Source: Rotaria macrura
Lineage: Eukaryota; Rotifera; Eurotatoria; Philodinida; Philodinidae
Length of the DNA: 64,000 nt
Reading direction: 5' to 3'
Assembly: GCA_900239685.1 (NCBI GenBank)
Contig: OENT01000085.1
Location: forward strand, 1 to 64,000
Below, in pieces: positions 1 to 16,833 of the stretch. Numbering within the stretch: the first letter of the stretch is position 1; every line of letters starts with the position of its first letter. A program made the translations under genes and the position numbers. A model generated the notes under the pieces. That model was not told where the DNA came from. It saw only the letters and a program-made list of their open reading frames with translations, and made no database searches.

Positions 1-1306
1 AATATCAATGGGATCAGTATAGTGCTTGTAATAGCATGCCTTGTCGAAATAGTGGGTCATGCAATACTGTCAACGATAGTTATTATTGCTTATGTCCTTA
101 TGGAACCACGGGGTATAACTGTGAAATCAACAATACGGTAGTAACATCCGATGTGCGTCAGTTTTGTCCTTGTTCTAATTACGGTACATGTATTTCGGGT
201 GGCGATGGATTTTATTGCAGTTGTGCATATGGCATGACTGGTGATTTATGCGATGTTCCAGTCGCAGTAGTTCTGATTAGCGAGTGCAATAGTATGCCTT
301 GTATGAATAATGGATCTTGTATCTCTGGAAACGGCAGCTATTTTTGTATATGTCCAAGTGGTACAACGGGGTTCAATTGTGAGAGTGATGAAACTGTACC
401 TGATCCGTGCAGCACGTCACCGTGTCAGAATCGTGGGTCATGCTTTTCGATTGGTTCAGAAGCTTTTTGTATGTGTCCACCACGAGCTTCCGGTCGTTAC
501 TGTCAACATGGCTCATCTGATGCATGTGACTCGTCGCCATGCATGAATAATGGTACTTGTATTGCGCGAGATGATATTTATGTATGTTTGTGTCCCGAAG
601 GAACAAAAGGACTACGATGCGAAACGAAAGGTATGCCATTTAAAGTATTATTATTCATACATTTTAATACATGAAGATGAGATGAAAGTACTTCGTGAGA
701 ATACCTTATATTCATAATGAGTATATTTCGATTGATAATGTGGAAGCAATTTAATCTTTAGCAAATTATTGCATTACGGTTTTCCGGTTAGTTTTAACTA
801 TTTAGTGCCAACATAATGAGTTTTCTAGTGACGTGTGTTAATACTGAAATGTGTTGGTTCTATAGATTCGCTGAAATTTTGAAAGGGAACTATGAACTTC
901 TTTGAAATGAGAGTTTCCAATCAATTTTAAGTTTCCTTGGTTAGAATCGTGTTTGAAATATGGATCATTTGCAAAAATTCTCATGATACCTATCATATTT
1001 TGATGTTTTTAGTTCCACTGACATGCGATGACAGCCCGTGTATGAATGGTGGTACATGTTATCCAAGTGGAACTTCGTATCAATGTGTGTGTCCTGGTTC
1101 TTATGAAGGTGAAAATTGTGAAACAATGAACTTGGAAAAAAGTAAATCTTTCTTGTCGTATCTTATCAATATCTATAATTATGATATTTTCAGATTGTCC
1201 CCTGGACTGCTTTCCTGGTCAATGTGTGATAACTGGTGATCAAAGATTTCCGTACTTATGTTCATGTAATGGTACACACTATCCAGACAGTTGCAAAGGC
1301 AAATAA
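1..1306 (+). CDS. EGF-repeat protein, 3' portion (5' end outside window)
   Basis: Exons are 1-630 (open from base 3), 1013-1141 and 1194-1306, joined with matching phases across introns of 382 and 52 bp; together they give 289 codons and a TAA stop. Exon 1 encodes five consecutive EGF-like modules of about 38 residues with the usual six-cysteine pattern (for example CNSMPCMNNGSC followed by CICPSGTTGFNC). Exon 2 adds a sixth (CDDSPCMNGGTC). Exon 3 encodes a shorter cysteine-rich end (CPLDCFPGQC, then LCSCNGTHYPDSC). The second module has atypical CPC spacing. No membrane segment or GPI-type tail follows the last cysteine, so this end looks extracellular or secreted. EGF arrays of this type usually mediate adhesion or ligand binding, but the family cannot be named without the missing N-terminus. 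An AATAAA overlaps the stop codon (1302-1307) and another lies at 1343-1348. Confidence 0.85.
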
Positions 1307-3001
1307 AAAGGATTTTTCTGAATTGAAGTCGCTACGTCTAGAAATAAAGATGCTTCAAATTTGACAATACAACTATATGTCAAGAAACTATTTCTATTAA
1401 ATTTTTCAACATAAATCACTGAATTTTTCCCTGTTCGTATCTTTAAATTTAGATTTATAATACAGGTAAACACAGCAGAGGAACAAGATAAAAAGCATTA
1501 CAAGTATGTGTATTGCGAATTCGATATCGAATGATATTCAATATCAATGACTGGTTCGACCTGTCTTGTGAACGAAAATATGACTGGAAAGCATAAAACC
1601 ACATCAATAAACACGATTCAATGAATTGGCAGTTGAAATATAATTAAATTATTCACACTTCTAGCATTACGAACACATGAGAAATCGTTCTATCGCTTTC
1701 AAAAAGAAAAAACTAACTATCATCTTTCAGTTTTTGGCTGAGTGACATTTCCTATCATAATGTTTAAACATTCATCACATAAAGATTCATCTAGATTAAG
1801 TCACAATAAGCAGTCAAATAAAAATCACTTGCTATCAAAAGCAATCAAGAAATCTGAAAGAAAATTTCAAATATTCGAATTAGACTGCATCATGCGCACT
1901 AGTTTAAATAACTGCTAACTTTTAGATTAAGATGATCATTTTTGCACGTGTATAAAAAAAGACTACTGATTTAGAACTTATAATTATCCCATTATACTTC
2001 ACATAAACAGAAGTTCCAGTGGCCAATTGCACTTAATTAGACCCAGATAAATGTAATGATTGAAATATTCTATGAAAGATGGAGCACTTTGAGATAAATG
2101 ACGATTTCTAGCGTCGAACACTGCTTGAAAATAATCAATTTTATCAATATAGAGATGTTTTAATTGTTAACGATGGCTACATATCGGAAAAACCAAAAGC
2201 TTTATAGTTGAACTAATGTTGAGATCATTGAATAATACTTTCCTATTGATAGCATACTTGTAGTAGTTGTTTCTCTAAACATCGTTATCAATTGTTTGCA
2301 ACAGTCTGCATCACTCGTTCAAATTAAATCAATCAACTTATTAAATGAATTTTCTATTTTTCAAGTTTCCTGTATACTCTAGTAATTCTGTTCATTACAA
2401 TCAAACTTTTTGTTGTTATCTTCTCACAAAAATATCTGAGTGTAGTCTTATTTTACATGACTTTTTTTCTTGAAATGATGATTAATCTCCTCTGAGAATA
2501 TCTAAATAGGTTGAATAAAGAAACAGTGAATCGGTTGATTATCACACGAATAACATTAAAGATCAATTATAAGTTTTTATGCGCACAAATTGGATCATTC
2601 ACTGTCGTATAACAGTGAAAGTCGAATCGAAACGCAGCCCATTTTTATTCATTATGATCTATCATGTACAAAACATGTTTTCTTTTGCATGGATTCATAT
2701 ATTAATCGATAGGTTCTTGAAATTGGCAACTTGTACAGTGATTTTCTCTTTCAAAGCATGTGATTGCTAGGAATATCCCAGTGTGTTATACTGCCTATGG
2801 TTATGAATTTATCGATTGATGTCATGTGATTTGGTGATATATGTCGAACTTATTTTTTTTCTCGTTGAATGATAACGTAACAAATTCAAATATCACGCAA
2901 GCGCAATCACTCAGGCGTATGATGAAGAGAACGATGTTATTAATTATTTGATACCCTGGTATACATAATGAAAAATTTAGAAATAAAAAAAGTGAGAAAC
3001 T
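1307..3001. other. Intergenic, nothing recognised
   Basis: About 1.7 kb of AT-rich sequence between two plus-strand genes. The short open frames here (the longest about 75 codons) lack recognisable motifs and are broken on both strands. I see no RNA gene or repeat. The last few hundred bases presumably hold the promoter and 5' UTR of the next gene. Confidence 0.6.
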
Positions 3002-4630
3002 ATGAGTGACACGTCTCTTATTACGGATGAAGACCAGTTTCGACAAGCGATTGTTTCAAAATGTGTATGGAGTGATACGTATAGCTCGTTGAAACATGTT
3101 CTCAAGCAAACAGGAGATCGATTACCATTACTTATCTCCTTGAGTACTGATAATGACAATGGAAAAGTATCTACGAGTCATAACACTGAACAGACAATAA
3201 TTTTCTTTGATAGAAATGTTTCAAGGAAAAATTTATTTACGCCACTAAAGCAAACGAAAGATCAATTGGAAGTTTATCCACGTCATTGTACTTTTGCAAT
3301 TACGAATTCATTTAGAGGTAAATTAATAAAATATTATTGAAATCAAACCAAAAAGTATGTTGTTTTTTTCTTTCAGGAATATTTGAGTTTGTTCGTGATG
3401 GACGACGTTGTAGTCGGATCTTTAAAAATCTTCAGCAACTTATTAGTTATGCAGCAAGTACCAAGTGTTCAGCTACATTTATGTCTCGAGATAGTATCCA
3501 AGGCTACTATCAAGAAGGTTCGAATTCTTCAAGTTGGATGAGCAAAGACTATCAGCAAGGAGCGATTTTCAAAGCTCACACTATTCCTCCTTCAAGAAAT
3601 CAATCTAGTGATAACCATGACGTGGTTGCAGATTTTCTGGAATGTATGGATGAAGACGGTTATTGTACTTTTTTAAAAATCAATCGACCTGGTCGTTTTT
3701 CTCTCATTGCTACATCCACCAATAAACAGTACAATCGTGCCGAAAGATTTCTTCATTCTACTCAAAGTCCTCGCATGGTTGAATTGATACACAACTTAAC
3801 AATTGATGCGAACAATAAAAATTCTAATGATTGCATACGTCTTGTGCGTGGTTCAGTTCCGCATAATTTTGCCTGTCAATATTTACAATATATTCGTCAA
3901 TATACATATGATGTATTGGTCGGTTTAACAAAAGAAGGTCTTGTCATTGAATGGAATTTAGAAAGTCGTGCACCATGCCGATATGCAACAAATTTTGATA
4001 ATATTCTTAATAACCTATATGGAACATGCGAAGAACAAATGCTTGAAAAATATATGGACAGCGCTCGAACACATTACCGAGAAAACTTTCAAATCAATGT
4101 GCAACTTATTTCAACAAGAGATTGGGCTGCATTTTTTCAATATTGGCAATGGACAGGTGATATTCGTCAAACTGATCTGATGAAGCAAAATGTACCTTAT
4201 CAAAGTCATCATCGATTTCATTTAGTTGCATCCATTCAAGTATGACACGCAAAAATATGCTTTTTGTTTTTATTCTAACATAGTTCTCGTTTATTTTCTA
4301 AAATGTTTTTAGGATCTTTCGGATGAATATAAACGACTATCTTCTGAATTTAACAAAGTGCAAATTCATCATGATGATCAAAAATCTCGAACCGTACCAT
4401 CTGGACACAAGTTAATTGCAAATAAAATTTCACAAGTACTAGCAGCAGATTCAAATCGAAGGCAAGAGACAACTAGGTTGTTACCTCACCCACGATCAGT
4501 CAGTCTCTTATTAATGAATCAGCCACGACTATTTGATGATAGTGAATATGATTCAAATCAAAAACATCAATCATCAACAAACACGAATAAAATTAATTTG
4601 CCAGAACGAAATGCTCGACGAACGCAATAA
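3002..4630 (+). CDS. Putative tandem CABIT-domain protein (THEMIS/GAREM-like), tentative
   Basis: Three exons, 3002-3317, 3377-4239 and 4313-4630, give a 498-residue protein; introns are 59 and 73 bp with phases 1 and 0. The fold assignment comes from pattern rather than identity. Residues about 10-240 contain a proline-leucine motif (DRLPLLISLST), a middle strand pair and then YCTFLKINRPGRFSLIAT near residue 201, which resembles the 'LPL...G.F' core of CABIT domains. Residues about 255-395 look like a second, shorter copy (CIRLVRGSVPHNFACQYL). Residues 396-498 are polar and probably disordered. There is no signal peptide or membrane segment, so a cytosolic protein is likely. CABIT proteins such as THEMIS and GAREM are signalling adaptors; that role is only inferred here. 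The start is the first ATG of the open frame, and an AATAAA follows the stop by 45 bp. It may instead be a lineage-specific protein. Confidence 0.6.
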
Positions 4631-4674
4631 AAAAAGAACTAATCATATTTATGTTGATATTTTTTTTTTGTCTA

Positions 4675-4680
4675 AATAAA
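4675..4680 (+). terminator. Polyadenylation signal AATAAA
   Basis: A canonical AATAAA lies 45 bp downstream of the stop codon of the CABIT-like gene. The convergent PP2A gene ends at 4815, so the two 3' ends are less than 200 bp apart and their UTRs may overlap. Confidence 0.6.
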
Positions 4681-4814
4681 GAAATGTATCAATGACATGA
4701 ACGTTGTTAAACACACTCTTTCTCTCTCGCTCGCTATCTCACGCTCTCAAATTCATTTATTGATCAGCACGCATGTAATATATATAAGAGAGAACAAAAT
4801 CCTATTTATATCGA

Positions 4815-7782
<2,968 letters not shown>

Positions 7783-8923
7783 TTGAAATATGTAAATTGT
7801 TTAATAAAAAAACATTTTAAGAATCAAGAAAAAAAGAATGATTGATCTAAAATGATAAATAACAAATTATTTTTTGCTTGCTTTCAAATCTTTTTTTCTT
7901 CTAGTCACCTAATAATAATTAAGCTTAGAATCTATGTATATACGGATAATCTATCACAAGCGAACATTTTTCTTTTATAAATAATTATTAATGAATGTTT
8001 GAGTCGATACCAAAAAAAAAACTATAATTTTCTTCTTCTTCACTAACGTTCCGGCTGTCAGAGGAAAGGAAAAGTATATGTTAATACATTTCTTCTCCAA
8101 ACATACCGTGACTTAGAACAATTAACATCTTTTTCCTTATCACGACATATACGGTTTCACAGACAGAAAAATAAAGCATAATGCTATGCTCATGCTCATG
8201 CTCAAATCTCCTTTGACAACTACCGAAGGCATTTGCCAGGATAAAATTCAAGCGTGCAGTAGTTTCCGCTCATTCGAACCGAGTGAAACAATTGAACCAG
8301 TTCTCATTCACTCTTGACGGTAGAAAAAAGAAAAACATGACACGAGCCTTTTTTTAAAACTTACACAACATCAAAAGAAAAACAAGAGAAGCACATTGGC
8401 CAGGTTTATTTATATGGACACGTACGAAAAAATAATAAGAGACGAGAGAAACAAACGTGATTCACTGAAACTGTCATTCAACTAACAGTCGTAAAACTAC
8501 ACAAGTATTTAAAAAAAATATGTATAGCAACGAACGCGAGTTAAAGAAAAGGAAAATTTGTTCATCGTTTTGTTTTTTCTTTCTTTCTTTGTTTCAGAGA
8601 CGAAATTGAGAAAAATAGTAATAATAATAATAATAATAATAATCAAATAACAACACACAGCGATTAAATCTCAAGATGAATAAATAGCATTCAAAATGCG
8701 CATTGCTTTACTGGACAAGAGAAAAGTAAATTTTTTTTGCCTAACAATTTTCTCTTTTGTTTCAAACATTTCACCCTAGAGAGAGAGAGAACAGAAAGAT
8801 TTTTATAGAATAAAAAGGAAACGCCGAGATAAGAAAAGAACATGTGTACAATTGTTTGAGACAACGAGAAAAAACAAGGAAAAAGGTCAGATAAATTTTT
8901 TTGTTGGTATATTCAAAGATAAA
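7783..8923. other. Intergenic between the two PP2A genes, with simple repeats
   Basis: This 1.1 kb gap holds the upstream region of the divergent PP2A copy and the 3' flank of the second copy. It contains a (TAA)8 tract at 8619-8643, a short GA run near 8780, and a threefold CATGCT-type repeat near 8186-8203. No gene is evident. The first copy's promoter must lie here, immediately downstream of the second copy. Confidence 0.6.
8619..8643. repeat. (TAA)n microsatellite
   Basis: Eight uninterrupted TAA units in the 3' flank of the second PP2A gene. Confidence 0.95.
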
Positions 8924-11070
<2,147 letters not shown>

Positions 11071-11586
11071 TCTATTTTAAAGTAAAATCTATGCAAAAAA
11101 TGCGTATGAATATATCAGTAATATTTATCTTGACTTAACATGAAAGTAAACAAAGGTGTAAGCGAATGAACAAAAACAACATTTGTTTCTTTTCATATGA
11201 CAATATTTCACCATTGGATACTTATATTAGTCTTCAGTGAAAATGAGAAAAATAAATATAATTGAAAATACTTCGAAACTGAATTCGAAATTAACTTTGC
11301 TGAGTAGTAAAAATTAGATCGAACATTTGAAAGATGTCGCTAATTTCAAAACTGTTTTTTTTATCGAAATTCGTCGAAAATATCCATGAAAAATATTCTC
11401 TCATCATTTATTTGCCTGTATCATAATTGAAGAAGCTACTTTGTGTGAAGGCTGTCATCGCTACTAGTAAGACCTTATTGAGTAATGGCTACTTTCATCG
11501 AGCGTTCTGTGCGGTTGTAATAAGCACTTGTGAATTTTTTTTTTTCATCGTCATTATTATTTCAAAACCTTTGGAGTACAGTAGGA
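11071..11586. promoter_or_regulatory. Divergent intergenic region, PP2A / SPATA6
   Basis: The 516 bp between the opposing start codons must contain promoters for both genes. It is AT-rich and I see no clear TATA box, initiator or repeated motif that I could assign. The call rests on gene orientation only. Confidence 0.5.
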
Positions 11587-13531
11587 ATGGCATCGCCAAG
11601 CAAAGATTATAGATATTCAGTTGAATTTAATGTTCACGCTGTTGATGCACCCGGTACACATTTATCAAGAAAAGGTGATATCTATTTAAATATATGTATG
11701 TTGGGTACGCATAAACGAACAAGACTAATGCCTGCTCATTTACCGATGCATATCGATCAAAAGTTGTTTTTCGATAAGGTAAGTCTTGGAGAAAAAAGTC
11801 TTAGAAAAGCAAAAATAAATATTGACATATAGGTTTTTAAATTCTGTATTGATGCTGATGATATCATTGATCGGCTTGCTCGTAAGAATTTTGTCATAAC
11901 AAAAAAACATGACATTGAATTTGACATTTTGTTTTTCGACAAGGTGAACATGTTCTTATTGAATTGATTCAAAATGATGTCCCATCACCCATTCTTTTGG
12001 CTAGTTATGAAACACGTGCAAGTGATTTTCTTTATCCATATTCAACAGATCGGATCGAATATGTCGGTTTACGTCGTTACGTTCTACTCACTCGAACAAT
12101 AGACTTTCCTGGCATATCACCTAGTTTCGAATTCAGCACGAGTCCAACTGTTGATGATGTAACTGGCCTTACCCTATCAATAACAAAAAGTCAAATTGGA
12201 ATGAAATTAGTAAAGTTTCTAAAGTTGTTATTGTGAAAAGAAAAAAAAACTTTTTTCGATCAATAGCCGAAACGATCGACATCACCCGCTTGGAAACCAT
12301 CATCTACATATCCAACTCGGTAAAGTTGTTTTTCTTTATATTTCCTGTCGTTGCTTATCAAAGTTTTGAAAATGATCAAATATAGAACTCGTTTGAATGA
12401 TTCGACAAATATTTCACGTTCAATTGCATCACATACAATGTCAACAGCATTGAGAAGTGATCATGGTCGGCCTGAGACTCAAGAAAAATTACGTGAATTA
12501 AGTGTTAATCGAGAAATCAACTATGTAACTGTCGATACAACAAACAAACGACCGCCATTCGTCGTACGACATGTTAGATATTTGTTTACTTATTTTCAAA
12601 AACTAAAAACTAATAAGCAAATTTTTTGCTTTGCTATGTAGGTTACCCATGATCTCATTGGTCGTAAACCAAAATCGCACACTGTATTCAGGGATAAATT
12701 AGTTGTTAATGATTACACATTAGCACGACCTGATACTACAGCATCTTTGCAATCATTCGATGATATTTTTACTCGATCACGATCACTGTCACCTTCTCTT
12801 GGCCGAAGTTTGACTTCAACAGGCAGACGAGCTCGTTCACCATCGCCAGTTCGTCGTTCATTACTTAGATTATCTGAATCGGCCAACTATGAAACTCGCG
12901 AACGTACACCATCACCTACACGATATCTTTACGATGCTAACAATGGTAAGCTATTCTTGATTGCTATTGATGAAAAGCTCATAGACACCGTTTCAAATCT
13001 TGGAAGCTATTAAATTACGAAAAACTAGAAAGAAAAGAATGGAAAATCTTATTCTTGATTAAGTAGTGATAGTTAGTCTTCGTTTGATATTATTAGTCTT
13101 GTTCATCCAACAACATTGTAAGACGTTTGACATAATTCTCTTATTAACAGTGTTACCATAAACCCCAATGTCATGTCTTCTTAATGCTAACATCTAAATT
13201 TATCAATTTTCAGATTTGGACTACAGTAGTTCAACACGTCTATCGATGAGTCCTACATTACTCCGTGATTCATTTCGTTATCGTTATCGATATTCGCCAG
13301 CTACTGATCTTAGCGATAAAGTTATCAATACTCTGCGACGTAATTTAAATTCATATGTAAGACAAGTTATTTTTATTTATTTATTTATTTTTTTGATCGA
13401 ACAAAATAATTGAATGTTTTCTATAGAGCTCTAAACCAGCGCATAATTATTATTCAGCATTTCGCTATTCGGATGGACATATCGATGATGATTATTTAAG
13501 TGGAACAACTCTTCAACTTGCCGAAAATTAG
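11587..13531 (+). CDS. SPATA6: Spermatogenesis-associated protein 6 homologue
   Basis: Eight exons (11587-11778, 11833-11881, 11944-12209, 12267-12319, 12386-12572, 12642-12945, 13214-13356, 13427-13531) join in phase into 432 residues ending in TAG. Introns are 54-70 bp except one of 268 bp. The first ~150 residues carry the SPATA6 N-terminal domain, with a GDIYLNICMLGTHKRT strand, LFFDKVFKFCIDADD, EHVLIELIQND, a tyrosine/aspartate segment ASDFLYP and the terminal FEFSTSPT motif. Further on, RPPFVVRH and LIGRKP match conserved segments of the vertebrate protein. Residues about 255-370 are rich in Ser-Pro and Arg (SRSLSPS, RARSPSPVRRS, RTPSPTRY), as expected of a phosphorylated basic tail. 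Vertebrate SPATA6 is needed for the sperm head-tail connecting piece; a cilium or centriole role here is inference. AATAAA at 13853-13858 is a candidate poly(A) signal. The start is the first ATG before the conserved domain. Confidence 0.9.
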
Positions 13532-14322
13532 AACTTTCAGAAGACGATGCATTTGAAACTTGACTAGATTAGTTCATGGTTAGTGTGCGAGTCCATTCCT
13601 CTTCTATTTCTTTTTCTTGTTTTATTTTTTTAACACTTCCTTCACTCTAACTCAGGTTTGCCTTGCACAAACATACAAAAGAAAAACAAAAATATAACAT
13701 TTTTATGTGCTTCAAACAGTGAACAATGTAACTTTTAATGAGATCAATAGTTTTTAAAAGATGAGTGCCTTATGTTTTTCTACGCTAGCTTTTACATGCA
13801 CTGCGAGCATAATCTTTTTCTTTGTTTGTCTTCTTTGTTTTGATTGTATATGAATAAAAAAACTAACTATTTTTTTATATGATTAGTCATCTTATAGAAA
13901 CAGAATTCAAGATCTATGAGGGTCTGCTACTGATATATTAATGGGTGCGATTGCCTTGTATTTGAAAGTATTTTTTTGATATCAACTTTTTCTTTGTTTC
14001 TAACAATTCTTTGAATAAAAAATTTGGTTGCTGATCAGTCTCACTTCATTATCTTGGTATGTTACTATTATAATATCATGTAAATTAAAATCAATCAAAT
14101 TAATTCAATCGAATATGATACGTACGTATGATTAGAAAAGCGAAAATAGAATTCAAATGTAATCATTGTTTTGTTTCTAATCTTTGTTAAAAAGAAAAGA
14201 AACGTTTAAGCTTCTTTTATAGAAATCAATAGTCCTAATTAGCTACAAGCATGCTCAAATCATAACTGAATTTATTCTTGCATTGAATAGCAATGTTATT
14301 TTTAATCATTTTAAAATGTATT

Positions 14323-14463
14323 TTAAGAATTTTTGAATGTCAAAGGTACGATGAAAGGTTGAATAATGCTTGCAGACGACCATTTACAAGAAGGACATTT
14401 TACTGCAAGGCCGATATTAGTCAAACCATTTCCAAATGAAGGACATATGATTTTCAATGACAA
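14323..14463 (-). pseudogene. Possible relic of a cysteine-motif exon
   Basis: A short minus-strand open frame of 46 codons contains ICPSFGNGLTNIGLAVKCPS followed directly by CKW, that is C-x15-C-x2-C. It is less A+T-biased than its surroundings and reads like protein, but it has no clear splice partners and stops follow on both sides. It could be the remains of a zinc-binding domain or a chance frame. I do not recognise the family. Confidence 0.25.
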
Positions 14464-16594
14464 TCATCATTGACATTAATTCACTAGTTAAAAATCGGGT
14501 TGTTGATCAAGTGAGAATTCACGGAAAAAATTTCAAAAAAAAACTTCTACGATGCATTAGCCTTCTGCTCAGTTCAAGTGAAAGATAAACAATGGAAATT
14601 CGGAGACATTTTTATTGGCAAATATGCAGTTTACTGGGCGATATGTGCTTTCGGAATCTTTTGATTGAAATCAGAATAATTGGCAAACGATTAAGTGATT
14701 TTTCATTTTAAATACATCGTTTTACTTGTCTAATGAGAACGGTTAATACAAAGATTAAATATATTTTCAATCACACAATTTCAATTGATATCAATAATCT
14801 TAAGATGAAAATAATTTCAAATCATTATATAGAATGAATTTATGTTTGAACTAAAATTTGTATTCACAACAATTAGTAAGGTTTTTTCATGTCAAACGTC
14901 GACTTCTTATTCAGATGAAATTTTATAGACAAAAGCAAACTTGAAATTTGAACATAAATAATTGAAAAAGGATGGAAACTCTCACAGAAATTTGCAATTT
15001 TATGTTCAAAATAGAGAGAATATTAATTTGTCTGAAAAGACGACTTTCTATTAACTGTCTTTCTACTGAAGTATAGGGAGATTCATTCATTTACAGAGTG
15101 GGCATTTAGTATTTATATGATGGCAGTTGTAGTAACCATTGCATTGCATGGTTATTCATTCATTCGTAATCTATCCGTGGAGATCATGAACAACAAACGA
15201 ATTCGTATCGATCATTTCACATAATTAACAATATCGATAATTTTTCTTCTCGAAAACTGAACCAACAATTACATAAGTGCTAATAATCGTCAACGAACGA
15301 TAGGATATACGATCAAAATTTTAGTCCTAATCAATTTGATAAATAGTTCGTTACCTGTGTAACAAAATTGTTGACGTTGTGATATTTTTTTATACATTGT
15401 CACTTGAAACATCAGCAATATAACAGTTTATTAATGATGAGTCGTTTTTGTTGACAACTGTGCATACAATATAAGCAAATAAAACTAATAGCATTCTAAC
15501 AAGTGAAAATAATATTGAGAATAGAAAATTAATCTATGAAACTTTTATAAGGTACAATCAATATGACAACATGTCTGTGCTTTTATTAAAAAGCAGTCAC
15601 ATGAAAGAATGGGAAGGAAGTAGGATGGCTGTGAGCGACGCTGATAACAAACAAGAGCTCATTATCTTCGACTTATTATTATCCATATGTATATATAACA
15701 TCTTAAACAACTGGTGTCATTTGTTTATTGATTTTAATGACTTTAGGTCAGTTTTTTGTTTCTGTCTCTTAATGAAAAATAGAGAATATCAGATCCATTA
15801 AGACATACGGGTGACCTGAAAACGAGTGTTAGTGTAGAGTGTATGATATCAACCCGCGAATGAATGCATATATAAATAAATGTATGATTAAAAAATACCT
15901 ATGCCATTGTAATTGATTCGTAATTCTTGTGAGCAATATCATCTAATGCATCGTTAGAAGAAAAGAAATCATTCATTAATTACAATTGAAGAATAATGCT
16001 TTTGATTCAATTCTCAAAACTCTCTGTAACTCTTGAGCAAACGAAATTCCATCGTGAAGATATCAAACTTGATAGAATCAAAACACTATCGTTCGAATTG
16101 TTAGTGTGTTTTTCAAGTAAAACTAACTCACGTTATTTTATTACTCTTGCCTAGCTTGATTTGCAAATTGTATGCTTGTTGCTATCATCTGTTTATAAAC
16201 ATATCACAATCATCGTCATATTAAAAATCATTCATGCAATAGGAGTAACTAAAAAGCGAAATTCATAATAAATATTCTTTATCGATGAAGGTTTTATTAT
16301 CAATTGTATATCTATGTAATCGATGATAAGAGGATTCTCTAGAATGATGTTCATCTGCACATCAATCGATTTTAGTATGGGCTATTTGAAATTAAATTGA
16401 ATCAAATGATTACGCGAAGTCCGAATCTTAACAATTCAAAAATAACCATCTATTATGTTGAATCAGTCGAAATCACAATATAAATTTCTTCAAAAATAAT
16501 CATTCATGGCATGTAATGCAAGTGATATTGTTGGATCTTGTATGCTCAATGGGCTGAATACTGGAGACAGGAATATCATGAAAGCCGGAAGGAG

Positions 16595-16602
16595 ACCATG
16601 AG
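16595..16602. repeat. Left 8-bp target-site duplication
   Basis: ACCATGAG immediately before the left terminal inverted repeat, identical to the copy at 16826-16833. Confidence 0.92.
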
Positions 16603-16825
16603 CAGGGGCGTACCGAAGTCTCGAAAGCAGGGGGGCGTAACGACCCCCCATCTCAATATTTCAAAAGCAGGGGGGGCGTAAGGCCTTTATTCATATCAAT
16701 TCAGCAACTAAAGTCCCCAGAAAAGAGCTTTTTTTCAATTTTTTTGTACCAAAAACACAAAATTTTCAAAAGCAGGGGGGGGCGTAAAGCCCCCCCACGC
16801 CCCCCCCCCGGTCGGTACGCCCCTG
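16603..16825. mobile_element. Non-autonomous hAT-type MITE (223 bp)
   Basis: The element begins CAGGGGCGTACCGA and ends with the exact inverted complement, giving 14-bp terminal inverted repeats. It is flanked on both sides by the identical octamer ACCATGAG (16595-16602 and 16826-16833). Eight-bp target duplications and CAGGG-type termini are hallmarks of the hAT superfamily. It encodes no transposase. Inside are three direct copies of AAAGCAGGGGG(n)CGTAA (about 16624, 16664, 16769), each with a run of six to eight G, followed by C runs that can pair with them. The perfect target duplication suggests a fairly recent insertion. Confidence 0.9.
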
Positions 16826-16833
16826 ACCATGAG
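16826..16833. repeat. Right 8-bp target-site duplication
   Basis: ACCATGAG immediately after the right terminal inverted repeat, identical to the copy at 16595-16602. Confidence 0.92.

Larger units (their letters stand above)
13532..16602. other. Gene-poor intergenic DNA with one possible coding relic
   Basis: The first ~330 bp are the SPATA6 3' UTR (AATAAA at 13853-13858 and again near 14015). The rest is AT-rich with frequent stops. The one exception is the minus-strand stretch at 14323-14463, listed separately. No RNA gene or repeat array was recognised. Confidence 0.55.

Noticed and set aside
3521-3531. GGTTCGAATTC resembling a tRNA T-loop
   Set aside because: Lies inside a well-supported coding exon and has no acceptor or anticodon stem around it.
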